The translations under genes and the position numbers were made by a program. This document shows positions 1 to 8,366 of a DNA stretch of 8,780 bases, in pieces (position 1 is the first letter of the stretch; each line of letters begins with the position of its first letter). Origin of the DNA: an uncultured Helicobacter sp. (lineage in GTDB: Bacteria > Campylobacterota > Campylobacteria > Campylobacterales > Helicobacteraceae); assembly GCA_947179285.1 (NCBI GenBank), contig CAMXAV010000019.1, forward strand, positions 1-8,780. Direction: 5' to 3'. Below the pieces are notes generated by a model. The model worked only from the letters and a program-made list of their open reading frames with translations. It was not told the origin of the DNA and did not search any database.

Positions 1-1
1 G

Positions 2-226
2 ATTATGCGCGATGTGTTGCAGCAGCGAGGCTGCGCGCCCACGCTTTCGACAGGCGGCGGCACGAGCGATGCGAAATATTTTGCCGCGTTTGGTGTCGAT
101 GTCGTAGAATGCGGCGTGTGCAACGACAGAATCCATGCCGTTGATGAGCGCGTGCATGTGCGCGAAATCGAGGAGCTCGTCGACATCTTTGCGCATGTGA
201 TTCGCGCGTTTGGGAGCGCGCAATGA
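2..226 (+). CDS. dapE: Succinyl-diaminopimelate desuccinylase, C-terminal end (partial)
   Basis: The 5' end lies outside the window; only about the last 74 codons are present, in the frame starting at base 2. DapE removes succinate from N-succinyl-L,L-diaminopimelate in the lysine and meso-DAP (peptidoglycan) pathway in the cytoplasm. The visible part has the family's C-terminal signature: [17 protein letters not shown], then a VVECG strand, then [11 protein letters not shown]. The His in RIHAVDE matches the metal-binding His of E. coli DapE (NATIHKINE). The gene ends with TGA inside an ATGA overlap with the next gene, so the two are probably co-transcribed and translationally coupled. Other M20 peptidases share parts of this fold, but the GGTSD plus IHxxDE combination fits DapE best. 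Confidence 0.9.
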   Translation: MMRDVLQQRGCAPTLSTGGGTSDAKYFAAFGVDVVECGVCNDRIHAVDERVHVREIEELVDIFAHVIRAFGSAQ

Positions 227-1011
227 TATGCGTGTTTGATTGCGAGACGATTCCAGATGTCGAGCTTTTGAGTCGTGTTTATGGCTATCAGGGCGATTTT
301 TTGAGCGTGTGCGAACAGGCGTTTGCAGACGCAAAAGAGCAGAGCGGCAGCGAGTTTTTGCCCCATTGTTTCCATAAAGTGATTACTATTGCAGCGCTGA
401 TTGCACAACCAAATGGAATGATGCTGCGTTTGGGCTGTTTCGAGGCGGGCAAGAGTGAGCGCGAAATCATCGCGGCGTTTCTGTCCTATTTGCAAAAACA
501 ACCTCGTTTGGTCAGCTTCAATGGCAGGGGGTTTGATATGCCCATGCTGCTTTTGCGCGCCATGCGCTACAACCTGCAAGCAGAGGCATATTTCGAGACG
601 AAAAACCCGGCGATGGGCAAAGACAAATGGGAGAACTATCGCCAACGTTTCAGCGAACGTTTTCATCTTGATTTGTTCGATTCTTTGGGGCATTTTGGCG
701 CGGCAACGCGCGGGCTAAAACTGCACAACATCGCGAGCGCATGCCAGCTGCCCGGCAAGCTTGATGTGCAAGGCGATGAGGTCTATCGCCTCTATGCCGA
801 TGGCAAGATGGGTGCAATCGATTCATATTGTGAATCCGATGTGCTCAATACATATTGGTTGTTTTTGAAATGGCAATTGCTTTGTGGGCAGTTTGAGCCC
901 GCGCATTACCGCGCATGCCTAGAGAATTTGCAACAGAAGATTCCCGAGCAAAAGCCCTACACAGCAGCATTTATGGACGCAATCCAAGCAGAATTAGCAA
1001 GGAGTGAATAA
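223..1011 (+). CDS. Predicted 3'-5' exonuclease of the PolB-exonuclease-like DEDD family
   Basis: The 262-residue protein is a single exonuclease domain with no polymerase part. The DEDD motifs are visible: Exo I is FDCETIPD (Asp6, Glu8), Exo II is [11 protein letters not shown] (Asn100, Asp105) and Exo III is [11 protein letters not shown] (Tyr202, Asp206, the YxxxD pattern). HLDLFD (147-152) is typical of the branch related to the PolB exonuclease domain (Pfam DNA_pol_B_exo2-like, from memory). Such enzymes use two metal ions to remove 3' nucleotides. The true substrate of this protein, DNA or RNA, cannot be told from sequence. The start ATG overlaps the dapE stop (ATGA) and has GGGAG at 212-216. 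It abuts the next gene directly. Its role in a run of biosynthesis genes is unclear. Family assignment is firm and cellular function is open. Confidence 0.82.
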   Translation: MICVFDCETIPDVELLSRVYGYQGDFLSVCEQAFADAKEQSGSEFLPHCFHKVITIAALIAQPNGMMLRLGCFEAGKSEREIIAAFLSYLQKQPRLVSFNGRGFDMPMLLLRAMRYNLQAEAYFETKNPAMGKDKWENYRQRFSERFHLDLFDSLGHFGAATRGLKLHNIASACQLPGKLDVQGDEVYRLYADGKMGAIDSYCESDVLNTYWLFLKWQLLCGQFEPAHYRACLENLQQKIPEQKPYTAAFMDAIQAELARSE

Positions 1012-1923
1012 ATGCTTTCAAGAGAGATTGAAACCTTTAAAGATTTGCGCTACGAAGTGCGCGCGTATGCGGCTTATCTGTTTTTGCGCAATATCAAAAA
1101 CCATTTGCCTGTGGTTGAGTTGAGTAAAATTCATGAAGGCTTGCAAAAAATATTCAAAGAAATTGGGAGTGTCGATGCGGCATATATCCTCGATTCGCAT
1201 GGCACACAGGTGATTGAAACCATTACAGGGCATGTCCAAAACCCAAGCGCGCGGGGCAAGAACTTTAACCACCGCGCCTATTTTTATCGCGCGATTGAGG
1301 AGCGCAAGTGTATCTTGACAGACCCATACCCCACGCGCAACGATGGGAATCTTGTCGTTACGGCAGCCTATCCCATCTATAACGAGGCGCATGAGCTGCA
1401 ATATGTCGCCTGCCTCGATTTCGAGCTGCCCCAAGCCATTCGCCTCGCGCAGCCAACGACACTCTCGGTTGGATTCGAGCATTTTAGCAAGCTCATGTAT
1501 GGCGCTCTCTCGTTGCTGCTGCTCGCTGTGGCGTTTTTGCTGCTCGTGCGCGGCGTGTTGAGCATTTTGCATGGAATCCAACACTTCAACACGCTTGATA
1601 TTAAGGAAATTTTCGAGGCGACCATTTTGCTCACGCTCTCGCTCGCGATTTATGACCTCGTCAAGACGCTTTTTGGGCAAGAGGTTTTGGGGCGCGGCGT
1701 GAGCCACGACCACAAAATGGCGCACCAAACGATGATTCGCTTTCTGGGCTCGATTATCATCGCGCTTGCGATTGAGGCGCTCATGCTCGTGTTCAAATTT
1801 ACGATTACCGAGCCCGATAAAATCGTGTATGCGATTTACCTAATTGGCGGTGTCGCGCTGCTGCTCGTTGGGCTTGCGATTTATATTTATTTTGTGTATA
1901 GTATCAAAGAAAAGGCGGACTAA
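1012..1923 (+). CDS. Membrane protein with PDC sensor-like domain and four C-terminal membrane segments
   Basis: This 303-residue protein appears to have two parts. Residues about 35-145 resemble a PDC/Cache ligand-binding fold: VDAAYILDSHGTQVIET, then RGKNFNHRAYFYRAIEERK, ILTDPYPTRNDGNLVVTAAYP and a final VACLDFEL strand. The DPYP motif and the following VTAAYPIY strand are typical of the family. Four hydrophobic segments follow, at about 161-186, 201-217, 242-262 and 271-296. There is no HAMP, methyl-accepting, kinase, GGDEF or other known output domain. There is also no clear membrane helix or signal peptide before the PDC part, so its side of the membrane is uncertain. The start is supported by AAGGAG at 999-1004. 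The gene abuts the exonuclease stop and overlaps hisH by one base (TAATG). Ligand and function are unknown. The domain call is moderately sure. Confidence 0.7.
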   Translation: MLSREIETFKDLRYEVRAYAAYLFLRNIKNHLPVVELSKIHEGLQKIFKEIGSVDAAYILDSHGTQVIETITGHVQNPSARGKNFNHRAYFYRAIEERKCILTDPYPTRNDGNLVVTAAYPIYNEAHELQYVACLDFELPQAIRLAQPTTLSVGFEHFSKLMYGALSLLLLAVAFLLLVRGVLSILHGIQHFNTLDIKEIFEATILLTLSLAIYDLVKTLFGQEVLGRGVSHDHKMAHQTMIRFLGSIIIALAIEALMLVFKFTITEPDKIVYAIYLIGGVALLLVGLAIYIYFVYSIKEKAD

Positions 1924-2537
1924 TGCGTGTCGCGATTGTCGACTATGGTGCGGGAAATATTGCGAGTGTCAAGAATGCGCTTTTGGCTGTGGGCGCGGAG
2001 GGAATCTTGGTCGATTTGCCTGCGCATTTGTTTGACTTTGCGCGCGTCATCGTCCCGGGCGTTGGCGCGTTTGGCGCGGCGATGCAAGCGTTGCGCGCGC
2101 GCGGATTCGAATCGGCGCTGCGCGACTATGCGCAAAGCACAAACGAAAGCGAAAACGCGCTGTTTGGAATCTGCCTCGGCATGCAGCTTTTGTTTGATGT
2201 GAGCCATGAATTTGGCGAGCACAAAGGGCTTGGCATTGTCGCGGGCGAGGTTGTGCCGCTGCAAGGCGCGCCAAAGATTCCGCACATGGGCTGGAATCGG
2301 CTGCATTTTGTGCGCGATTGCGCGCTCAACGCGGGGCTTGCGCCAAGCGAGTTTTTGTATTTTGTGCATAGCTATTGCGTCAAGCCGCGTGATAGCGCCG
2401 TGATTTGGGCGCAAACAGATTATGGGCAAACATTCGTGAGCGCGATTGCGCAGAACAGAATCTATGGCTTGCAGCCCCACCCCGAGAAGAGCCACAACAT
2501 TGGGCTCAAGATTTTAGAGAATTTTATTAAAAATTAA
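1923..2537 (+). CDS. hisH: Imidazole glycerol phosphate synthase, glutaminase subunit HisH
   Basis: HisH hydrolyses glutamine and passes ammonia to HisF, which makes IGP and AICAR in the fifth step of histidine synthesis. The 204 residues match the usual length for this class I amidotransferase. Visible motifs are DYGAGN near the start, VPGVGAF (44-50, oxyanion loop), GICLGMQLLF with nucleophile Cys84, IPHMGWN (119-125), YFVHSY (146-151) and YGLQPHPEKS with catalytic His186 and Glu188. The triad is complete. The usual Phe before HPEKS is Pro185, a small deviation. The start overlaps the preceding stop (TAATG), with AAAAGG at 1910-1915. hisA follows after 9 bases. The partner hisF is not in the window. 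Confidence 0.96.
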   Translation: MRVAIVDYGAGNIASVKNALLAVGAEGILVDLPAHLFDFARVIVPGVGAFGAAMQALRARGFESALRDYAQSTNESENALFGICLGMQLLFDVSHEFGEHKGLGIVAGEVVPLQGAPKIPHMGWNRLHFVRDCALNAGLAPSEFLYFVHSYCVKPRDSAVIWAQTDYGQTFVSAIAQNRIYGLQPHPEKSHNIGLKILENFIKN

Positions 2538-2546
2538 GGAGATTCC

Positions 2547-3260
2547 ATGTCGTTTGAGATTATTCCCGCGATTGATTTGAAAAATGGCGAGGTCGTGCGC
2601 CTCACGCGGGGCGTGATGGACAGCGCAAAGATGTATGACACCAACCCTGTCGCCGTTGCGCAGCGGTTTGAAGAAATGGGCGCACGTTGGCTGCATTTGA
2701 TTGACCTAGACGGCGCGATTGCGGGCAAGCCCGTGAATCTCGAGGTGATTACGCAGATTCGCAAACAGACAAATCTGCAAATCGAGCTCGGCGGCGGAAT
2801 CCGCAACGAAGACGGGATTAAGCGCTATCTCGAGCTTGGAATCAACCGCGTGATTCTAGGCTCTGTGGCGATGCGCGACCCGCTTTTTACGATAAGCATG
2901 GCAGAGAAATACCCGATTGTCGTGGGCATTGACGCAAAAGATGGCTTTGTGAGCGTCAGCGGCTGGGTCGAGCAGGGCAAGATGCAGGCTGTGGAGCTTG
3001 CCGCGCTTTTCAAGGGGATTCCGCTTGCGGCAATCATTTGTACCGACATTGGGCAAGATGGCACGCTTGGTGGAATCAATTTTGCTTTTAGTGAAGAAAT
3101 TGCCGCAGCAAGCGGGCATGCTGTGCTCGCAAGCGGCGGGCTTGCGAGCGAAGAAGAGATTGAGAAATTGAGGCAATCAAAGCTTGGCGGCGTGATTGTG
3201 GGCAAGGCTTTTTATGAGGGGCGCGTGAATTTGGAACGCGTTTTGCAAAAATTAAACTAA
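2547..3260 (+). CDS. hisA: Phosphoribosylformimino-AICAR-P isomerase HisA
   Basis: HisA performs the Amadori rearrangement of ProFAR to PRFAR, the substrate of HisHF, in histidine synthesis. The 237-residue (beta/alpha)8 barrel has the general acid/base pair Asp10 ([10 protein letters not shown]) and Asp129 (VVGIDAKDG). It also has the phosphate-binding loops QIELGGGIR (78-86) and LASGGLAS (194-201), and CTDIGQDGT (165-173), where HisA enzymes carry the conserved TDI-DGT element. The AIDLKNG, LGGGIR and TDI-DGT set separates it from HisF. A good ribosome site, AGGAG at 2537-2541, overlaps the hisH stop codon and lies 5 bases before the ATG. It ends the first gene run: the next gene is 64 bases on and has its own promoter candidate. 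Confidence 0.97.
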   Translation: MSFEIIPAIDLKNGEVVRLTRGVMDSAKMYDTNPVAVAQRFEEMGARWLHLIDLDGAIAGKPVNLEVITQIRKQTNLQIELGGGIRNEDGIKRYLELGINRVILGSVAMRDPLFTISMAEKYPIVVGIDAKDGFVSVSGWVEQGKMQAVELAALFKGIPLAAIICTDIGQDGTLGGINFAFSEEIAAASGHAVLASGGLASEEEIEKLRQSKLGGVIVGKAFYEGRVNLERVLQKLN

Positions 3261-3265
3261 CTTCT

Positions 3266-3273
3266 GATAAAAT
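3266..3273 (+). promoter_or_regulatory. Candidate sigma70 -10 box upstream of cheY
   Basis: The string GATAAAAT lies in the only sizeable gap between genes in the coding part of the window (3261-3324). TAAAAT at 3268-3273 is close to the -10 consensus. Campylobacterota promoters often show this type of extended -10 with no clear -35, only T-rich upstream DNA. Transcription would start near 3280, giving a leader of about 45 bases before the GTG of cheY. This is inference from motif and position only. Confidence 0.5.
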
Positions 3274-3315
3274 GTCGCCTATCAATCTTTTGGTTTCGAT
3301 ATTGAACTTTTAAAA

Positions 3316-3320
3316 AGGAG
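3316..3320 (+). promoter_or_regulatory. Ribosome binding site fixing the GTG start of cheY
   Basis: AGGAG, preceded by four A's (AAAAAGGAG in full), lies 4 bases before the GTG at 3325. No ATG would give the conserved MKLLVVDD start, so this site decides the start codon. Confidence 0.8.
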
Positions 3321-3324
3321 TCCC

Positions 3325-3702
3325 GTGAAACTGCTTGTAGTTGATGATAGCTCAACGATGAGACGAATTATCAAGAATACCTTAGCGCGGCTAGGCTATG
3401 ACGATGTTCTTGAAGGCGAAAATGGCGTTGAGGGCTGGGAGAAAATGGACGCTAATGGTGATGTGAAGGTGCTCATCACAGACTGGAATATGCCCGAGAT
3501 GAATGGGCTCGACCTCGTGAAAAAGGTGCGTGCCGATTCGCGTTTTACCGATATTCCTATCATTATGGTAACGACAGAAGGGGGCAAGGCAGAGGTGATT
3601 ACGGCGCTCAAGGCGGGCGTGAATAACTACATCGTCAAGCCTTTCACTCCACAAGTTCTCAAGGAAAAACTCGAAGCTGTTTTAGGAACGAACGAGGGCT
3701 AG
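3325..3702 (+). CDS. cheY: Chemotaxis response regulator CheY
   Basis: This is a single receiver domain of 125 residues with no output domain. Phosphorylated by CheA, CheY binds the flagellar switch and changes rotation. Key residues are all present: acidic pair Asp7-Asp8, phospho-acceptor Asp53 (ITDWNMP), Thr83 (MVTTEGG), the aromatic switch position Tyr102 and Lys105 (YIVKPF). The sequence is very near H. pylori CheY1 as I recall it, over its whole length. The start is GTG, set by AAAAAGGAG 4 bases upstream. It probably leads a transcription unit with prmA, 15 bases downstream. The conserved cheY-prmA-ftsH order supports the identity. Confidence 0.97.
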   Translation: MKLLVVDDSSTMRRIIKNTLARLGYDDVLEGENGVEGWEKMDANGDVKVLITDWNMPEMNGLDLVKKVRADSRFTDIPIIMVTTEGGKAEVITALKAGVNNYIVKPFTPQVLKEKLEAVLGTNEG

Positions 3703-3717
3703 ACGGGTTTTTGGGAC

Positions 3718-4572
3718 ATGAAAGAGTTTTATTATGAGCTATGGGTTGTCCCCAGCAGCTATGCGGAGCTCTTTGCCGATTTCTTGTTGCAAACCACACA
3801 AGAAGCCATTGAGGAACGCGAGATAGACGGCAAAACCGCGTTTGTTGTGTATCGCGAAGAGCCGCCGCATGCGCTTCTTGTGCAGCTCGATTCGTTTGTT
3901 GCAACCTTGCGCGAGCGCCTAAACGAGGACATCTCATACACACATAGCCTCGCCCAAAAGCCCAATCGCGATTGGATAGAATCCTACAAACAATCCGTTA
4001 TGCCCGTTGTTTGCGGGGATTTTGCCATACGTCCTTCGTGGCATGAGAAAAACGCGTTGTGCGACAGCGGCGCACTTGTGGATATTGTCATCGACCCTGC
4101 GCTCGCCTTTGGCTCGGGACATCACGAAAGCACGGCGATGTGCCTCGAGATTCTAAGCGGCTTAGATGTGCAGCACAAACGCGTGCTTGATGTGGGCTGC
4201 GGCAGCGGTGTTTTGGGCATTGCCGCCGCGAAAAGAGGCGCGCATGTTTTTGCGTGCGACACCGATTCTCTCGCTGTGTCTGAAACACAAAAAAATTTTA
4301 CGAACAACACCGCAAACCTACAAAGCCTTTGGTGTGGCTCGATGGAGCGAGCAGAGGGCAGCTACGCATTGATTATGGCAAACCTGCTTGCTGTGATTGT
4401 GATTGCGCTCTATGAGCAGTTTTGCGCGCATAGCCACAAGGGTTCGCTACTTTTGCTTTCGGGCATTTTGCAAAGCGCAAGAGATAGCGTGCTTGCGCGG
4501 TTTGCGGGCTTTTCTTTGCATGATGAAAGAATACGAAATGAATGGGTCGCCTTGCTGTTATGCAAGGACTAG
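3718..4572 (+). CDS. prmA: Ribosomal protein L11 methyltransferase PrmA
   Basis: PrmA uses S-adenosylmethionine to methylate amino groups of ribosomal protein L11. The 284 residues follow the family plan. An N-terminal substrate-recognition part leads to the linker DWIESYKQSVMPV (85-97). Then come DPALAFGSGHHEST (126-139), SAM motif I VLDVGCGSG (156-164), an acidic ribose-binding position in CDTD (180-183), MANLLA (220-225, the family's NxLA catalytic motif) and LSGIL (247-251). The 126-139 motif differs from the textbook DPGLAFGTGTHPTT at several places but keeps its shape. No strong Shine-Dalgarno sequence precedes the ATG, so translation may depend on coupling to cheY. ftsH follows after 22 bases. 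Confidence 0.93.
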   Translation: MKEFYYELWVVPSSYAELFADFLLQTTQEAIEEREIDGKTAFVVYREEPPHALLVQLDSFVATLRERLNEDISYTHSLAQKPNRDWIESYKQSVMPVVCGDFAIRPSWHEKNALCDSGALVDIVIDPALAFGSGHHESTAMCLEILSGLDVQHKRVLDVGCGSGVLGIAAAKRGAHVFACDTDSLAVSETQKNFTNNTANLQSLWCGSMERAEGSYALIMANLLAVIVIALYEQFCAHSHKGSLLLLSGILQSARDSVLARFAGFSLHDERIRNEWVALLLCKD

Positions 4573-4594
4573 CCCGTGATGAACAAGGTTTTGA

Positions 4595-6544
4595 ATGAAT
4601 AACAATCCCAAAAATGATTCCAACAAACCCGATAAAAACCCTCGTTTTTTTGGGCAGAATCCGCTTTTGTTGTTTGCGCTTGTCAGCATCGTGTTGATTG
4701 TGCTCTTCAAAGGCTTTGGTTTTGCCGATAGCGACAGCCTCAACACAAAGCTTGGCGGGGGCAACACCATCACACAACACATCAACTATTACGACCTCAA
4801 GAAGCGCATCGAAAACAAGAGCGTGAGCTATGTTGCGATTGGGCAAACGACAATCAAGGCGATTTCCGAAAGCGGCGGCAACAAGATGGTCTATGTAACC
4901 AAGCGCATTATCCCCGATGATACATTGATTCCGCTTTTGGACAAGAGCAACATCGAATACAGCGGCTACAACGAAAGCAATTGGTTCTCTGATTTAATCT
5001 TTAGCTGGGTGCTGCCCGTGTTTATTTTCTTCGCGATTTGGATGTTTTTGGCAAGCCGCATGCAAAAGAACATGGGCGGCGGAATCCTCGGCATGGGCAG
5101 CGCGCGCAAGCTCGTCAACTCGGAAAAGCCCAAAGTCAAATTCAACGACATGGCAGGCAACAAAGAGGCAAAAGAAGAAGTCGTTGAGATTGTCGATTTT
5201 CTCAAATACCCCGAACGCTACCTCAAGCTTGGTGCGAAGATTCCCAAAGGCGTGCTGCTTGTCGGACCTCCCGGAACGGGCAAAACATTGCTTGCAAAGG
5301 CTGTTGCGGGCGAAGCCGATGTGCCGTTTTTCTCGGTCAGCGGCAGCAGCTTCATCGAAATGTTCGTGGGCGTGGGCGCGAGCCGCGTGCGCGATTTGTT
5401 CGACACAGCAAAAAAGGAAGCGCCCGCGATTATCTTTATTGATGAGATTGACGCAATCGGCAAGAGCCGCGCGGCAGGCGGTATGATTAGCGGCAATGAC
5501 GAACGCGAACAAACGCTCAATCAGCTGCTCGCCGAGATGGACGGCTTTAGCTCGGATTCTTCGCCCGTCATTGTGCTTGCGGCAACCAACCGCCCCGAAG
5601 TGCTCGACCCCGCGCTGTTGCGCCCCGGGCGATTCGATAGGCAGGTTTTGGTTGACAAGCCCGATTTCAATGGGCGCGTTGAGGTGCTGAAGGTGCATAT
5701 CCAAAGCATCAAGCTCGCGCGCGATGTCGAGCTCGAGGAGATTGCGCGGCTCACGGCGGGGCTTGCGGGCGCGGATTTGGCAAACATCATCAACGAGGCG
5801 GCGTTGCTCGCTGGGCGCGCGAACAAAAAAGAAGTCGAGCAAAGCGATTTCCTCGAGGCAGTCGAGCGCGGAATCGCGGGGCTCGAGAAAAAGTCGCGCC
5901 GAATCTCGCCCAAAGAGAAGCGCATTGTCGCCTACCACGAAAGCGGGCATGCGCTGCTCGCCGAGATTACCAAAGGCGCAAAAAAGGTCAGCAAGGTTTC
6001 GATTATCCCACGTGGGCTCGCTGCGCTGGGCTATACGCTCAACACGCCCGAAGAAAATAAATATCTCATGCAAAAGCATGAGCTAATTGCCGAAGTCGAT
6101 GTCTTGCTCGGTGGGCGCGCCGCCGAAGATGTTTTTATTGGCGAGATTTCGACAGGTGCTAGCAACGACTTGGAACGCGCAACAGACATCATCAAGGCGA
6201 TGATTAGCTATTATGGCATGACAGACATTGTGGGGCTCATGGTGCTCGAAAAGCCGCGCAACACATTCCTAAACGGCGGGCTAAGCAGCGCGCGCGAGTT
6301 TAGCGACAAGACGGCGCAAGAAGTCGATGATTATGTCAAAAACTTCTTGCGTGAGCGCTTCGATGCCGTGCGTGCCGCGTTGCAAGACTACAAGGGCGCG
6401 ATTGAAATTATGGTCAAAGATTTGTATGACAAAGAAACGATTGACGGCGAGCGCGTGCGCGAGATTATCGCCGACTATGAAAAAGAGCAGGGAATCCCAA
6501 GCCGCCTTGTTGCAGCCGATGACGAACAGGCAAAAGCAGGGTAG
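4595..6544 (+). CDS. ftsH: ATP-dependent zinc metalloprotease FtsH
   Basis: This hexameric inner-membrane AAA+ protease degrades misfolded membrane proteins and selected regulators. In its 649 residues, membrane helix 1 is at about 22-43, followed by a periplasmic part to about 130 and membrane helix 2 at about 133-154. The AAA+ module has Walker A GPPGTGKT (224-231), pore motif MFVG (256-259), Walker B IIFIDE (279-284) and the second region of homology [10 protein letters not shown]...GRFDR (330-349). The peptidase has the zinc motif HESGH (448-452) and the third ligand Asp525 in [10 protein letters not shown]. Every catalytic element is intact. AAGG at 4585-4588 lies 6 bases before the ATG. 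The length is slightly above H. pylori FtsH as I recall it. Gene order matches the conserved cheY-prmA-ftsH block. Confidence 0.98.
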   Translation: MNNNPKNDSNKPDKNPRFFGQNPLLLFALVSIVLIVLFKGFGFADSDSLNTKLGGGNTITQHINYYDLKKRIENKSVSYVAIGQTTIKAISESGGNKMVYVTKRIIPDDTLIPLLDKSNIEYSGYNESNWFSDLIFSWVLPVFIFFAIWMFLASRMQKNMGGGILGMGSARKLVNSEKPKVKFNDMAGNKEAKEEVVEIVDFLKYPERYLKLGAKIPKGVLLVGPPGTGKTLLAKAVAGEADVPFFSVSGSSFIEMFVGVGASRVRDLFDTAKKEAPAIIFIDEIDAIGKSRAAGGMISGNDEREQTLNQLLAEMDGFSSDSSPVIVLAATNRPEVLDPALLRPGRFDRQVLVDKPDFNGRVEVLKVHIQSIKLARDVELEEIARLTAGLAGADLANIINEAALLAGRANKKEVEQSDFLEAVERGIAGLEKKSRRISPKEKRIVAYHESGHALLAEITKGAKKVSKVSIIPRGLAALGYTLNTPEENKYLMQKHELIAEVDVLLGGRAAEDVFIGEISTGASNDLERATDIIKAMISYYGMTDIVGLMVLEKPRNTFLNGGLSSAREFSDKTAQEVDDYVKNFLRERFDAVRAALQDYKGAIEIMVKDLYDKETIDGERVREIIADYEKEQGIPSRLVAADDEQAKAG

Positions 6545-6556
6545 ATTGCAGCAAGC

Positions 6557-7282
6557 ATGATGCAGATTAATCCCCTCTATATCCTGCCCAATTTTTTCAC
6601 AGCCCTAAGCGCCTTTTTGGGGTTTTTGAGCATTGCGCATGCGGCTTCTGGGCGCTTTGAAAACGCTTGTTGGTTCATTTTTTGTGCGCTCATCTTTGAC
6701 GGGCTCGATGGTCGCGTTGCGCGCCTAACGGGCACAACGAGCAAATTTGGTGTCGAGTTCGATTCGCTCGCCGATGTCATCGCGTTTGGTGTCGCGCCCG
6801 CCGCGCTGTTGTTTATGTATATGGGCATTCACTTCAGCAAGTTTGGAATCGTTGTCTCGGGCTTGTTTGTCGTGATGGGCGCTATGCGCCTCGCGCGGTT
6901 CAATGTTGCCGCAAACAGCGGCGACCCAAATGTGTTCATCGGCTTGCCCATTCCGTCTGCCGCTGTGTTTGTCGCTGCGTGGATTCTCATCGACGTGCAT
7001 TATGAGCTGCCGCAATGGTTCGAGATTACGCTTTTGCTGATGTCTTTGTGCGTGTCAGTGCTGATGGTCAGCAATATCCGCTACCCAAGCTTCAAGCATT
7101 GGGCAGATAGGGGCATTAGCCTGCGTACACTCATCGTGTTGATTGTCATCGTGCTCGTGTTGCTCTATCTCTACACAGCGCTTGGAATCGCGATTCTCAT
7201 CACAGGCTATATTTTGTTTGGCGTGTTGCGCGCGTTTTATCTCATGCTCAAACACATCTGGCATAGCAAAAGGAGCAGCTAA
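6557..7282 (+). CDS. pssA: CDP-diacylglycerol--serine O-phosphatidyltransferase PssA
   Basis: PssA joins CDP-diacylglycerol and L-serine to give phosphatidylserine and CMP, the route to phosphatidylethanolamine. The 241-residue integral membrane protein carries the complete CDP-alcohol phosphatidyltransferase motif: Asp48, Asp51-Gly52, Ala55-Arg56, Gly65, Asp69 and Asp73 in the D-x2-DG-x2-AR-x8-G-x3-D-x3-D spacing. The opening NPLYILPNFFTA and the later RLARFN and VSNIRYPSFK segments are typical of the PssA branch (type II, as in Helicobacter and Bacillus). Several further hydrophobic stretches follow, the strongest at about 181-203. Two ATGs stand in tandem at 6557 and 6560, with no clear ribosome site, so the start could be either. 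It lies 12 bases after ftsH and overlaps pheA by one base (TAATG). Confidence 0.94.
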   Translation: MMQINPLYILPNFFTALSAFLGFLSIAHAASGRFENACWFIFCALIFDGLDGRVARLTGTTSKFGVEFDSLADVIAFGVAPAALLFMYMGIHFSKFGIVVSGLFVVMGAMRLARFNVAANSGDPNVFIGLPIPSAAVFVAAWILIDVHYELPQWFEITLLLMSLCVSVLMVSNIRYPSFKHWADRGISLRTLIVLIVIVLVLLYLYTALGIAILITGYILFGVLRAFYLMLKHIWHSKRSS

Positions 7283-8355
7283 TGGACATCACACAGCTTC
7301 GCAAAGACATTGACAACATCGATGATTCGATATTCGAGCTGCTCGCGCAGCGCATGCAGATTGTTAGGCAGATTGGCGAGCTCAAGCGGCAGAGCCAAAC
7401 GCGCATCTACCGCCCCGAGCGCGAACGCGAGATTCTCTCGCGCTTGCATGCCAAAAGCGAGGGCGCAAACGCCCTAAGCTCTGATGCGATTGACGCGATT
7501 TATATGGAAATCTTTGCCGCGAGCCGCAATCTCGAGCTGCCCGAACGTGTCGCCTATCTCGGACCGCTTGGCAGCTACACGCACCAAGCGGCAGAAAGCC
7601 GCTTTGGCGGGCTTTGTAGCTATATGTCGATGAATACGATTAGCTCGGTGTTCCACGCGCTCGAGCACGGGCGCGCAAAATATGGAATCGTCCCGATTGA
7701 AAACAACAAAAACGGCGCGGTGGGCGAGACGCTCGACAACCTTGCGCGCACGAACCTCAAGATTGTTGGCGAGATTATCATGCCCATTCACCACAGCCTC
7801 GCGAGCCTTTGCGAAAGCCCCGACCAGATTCGGAGAATCTATTCCAAAGACATCGCGTTTGGGCAATGTTATGAGTTTTTGAACCAACACAATCTCGAAG
7901 AAGTCGAGCGCGTGGCAGTCGAGAGCACGGCGCGCGCCGCGCAGCTCGCCGCGCATGAGAAAGACGCCGCGGCGATTTGTTCGCGCGTTGCGGCGAAGCT
8001 CTATGCGCTGCCTGTGCTGTTTGAATCGATTGAAGACTTCAGCAACAACCAAACGCGCTTCGTGATTCTCGGCGATTTTGCCAACGAGCCAAGCGGGAAC
8101 GACAAGACATCGCTATGTGTCGATTTGGTCGATAGCGACAAGCCCGGCACGCTCGCGGGCTTGCTGAATGTGATTAAAGAAGCGGGAGTGAATATGAGCA
8201 AAATCGAATCGCGTCCCAAGCATGATTCCAATACAAGCTTTGCGTTTCAGTTTTTTATCGACCTCGATGGGCATATCCAAGACCCGCAGCTGCAACAGCT
8301 CCTCGCAACCAAGCATAGCATCAAATGGCTTGGCAGCTATATGCGCGGGGCGTGA
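7282..8355 (+). CDS. pheA: Bifunctional chorismate mutase / prephenate dehydratase
   Basis: This 357-residue protein converts chorismate to prephenate and then to phenylpyruvate, the committed phenylalanine branch. An AroQ-type mutase domain spans about 1-85, with Arg7, Arg24, Lys35 and the RPEREREIL stretch (44-52). The dehydratase domain spans about 89-265: VAYLGPLGSYTHQAA (90-104), VPIENNKNGAVGET (127-140) and NNQTRF (255-260) with the catalytic Thr258. An ACT regulatory domain spans about 266-350, with DKPGTLAGLL and KIESRP (298-302), the usual phenylalanine-sensing site. GTL replaces the common GAL there. The dehydratase region usually written SHPQA reads YSKDIAFGQC here. AGGAG at 7271-7275 supports the start. 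It is the last gene of the run and is followed by repeats. Confidence 0.95.
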   Translation: MDITQLRKDIDNIDDSIFELLAQRMQIVRQIGELKRQSQTRIYRPEREREILSRLHAKSEGANALSSDAIDAIYMEIFAASRNLELPERVAYLGPLGSYTHQAAESRFGGLCSYMSMNTISSVFHALEHGRAKYGIVPIENNKNGAVGETLDNLARTNLKIVGEIIMPIHHSLASLCESPDQIRRIYSKDIAFGQCYEFLNQHNLEEVERVAVESTARAAQLAAHEKDAAAICSRVAAKLYALPVLFESIEDFSNNQTRFVILGDFANEPSGNDKTSLCVDLVDSDKPGTLAGLLNVIKEAGVNMSKIESRPKHDSNTSFAFQFFIDLDGHIQDPQLQQLLATKHSIKWLGSYMRGA

Positions 8356-8366
8356 GGGCGTTGCTT

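Noticed and set aside
1018..1728. 236-residue antisense frame opposite the PDC protein
   Set aside because: It is a shadow of the + strand gene, which has a good ribosome site, operon spacing and domain motifs. The antisense product has no recognisable features.
3241..3250. TTTTGCAAAA palindrome at the end of hisA as a terminator or operator
   Set aside because: It lies within the hisA coding end, is only 10 bases, is AT-rich and has no T run after it. Such a motif is common by chance.
4994..6079. 361-residue antisense frame within ftsH
   Set aside because: It lies opposite a complete FtsH with all catalytic motifs. Long antisense frames arise from this genome's codon pattern, and no domain is visible.
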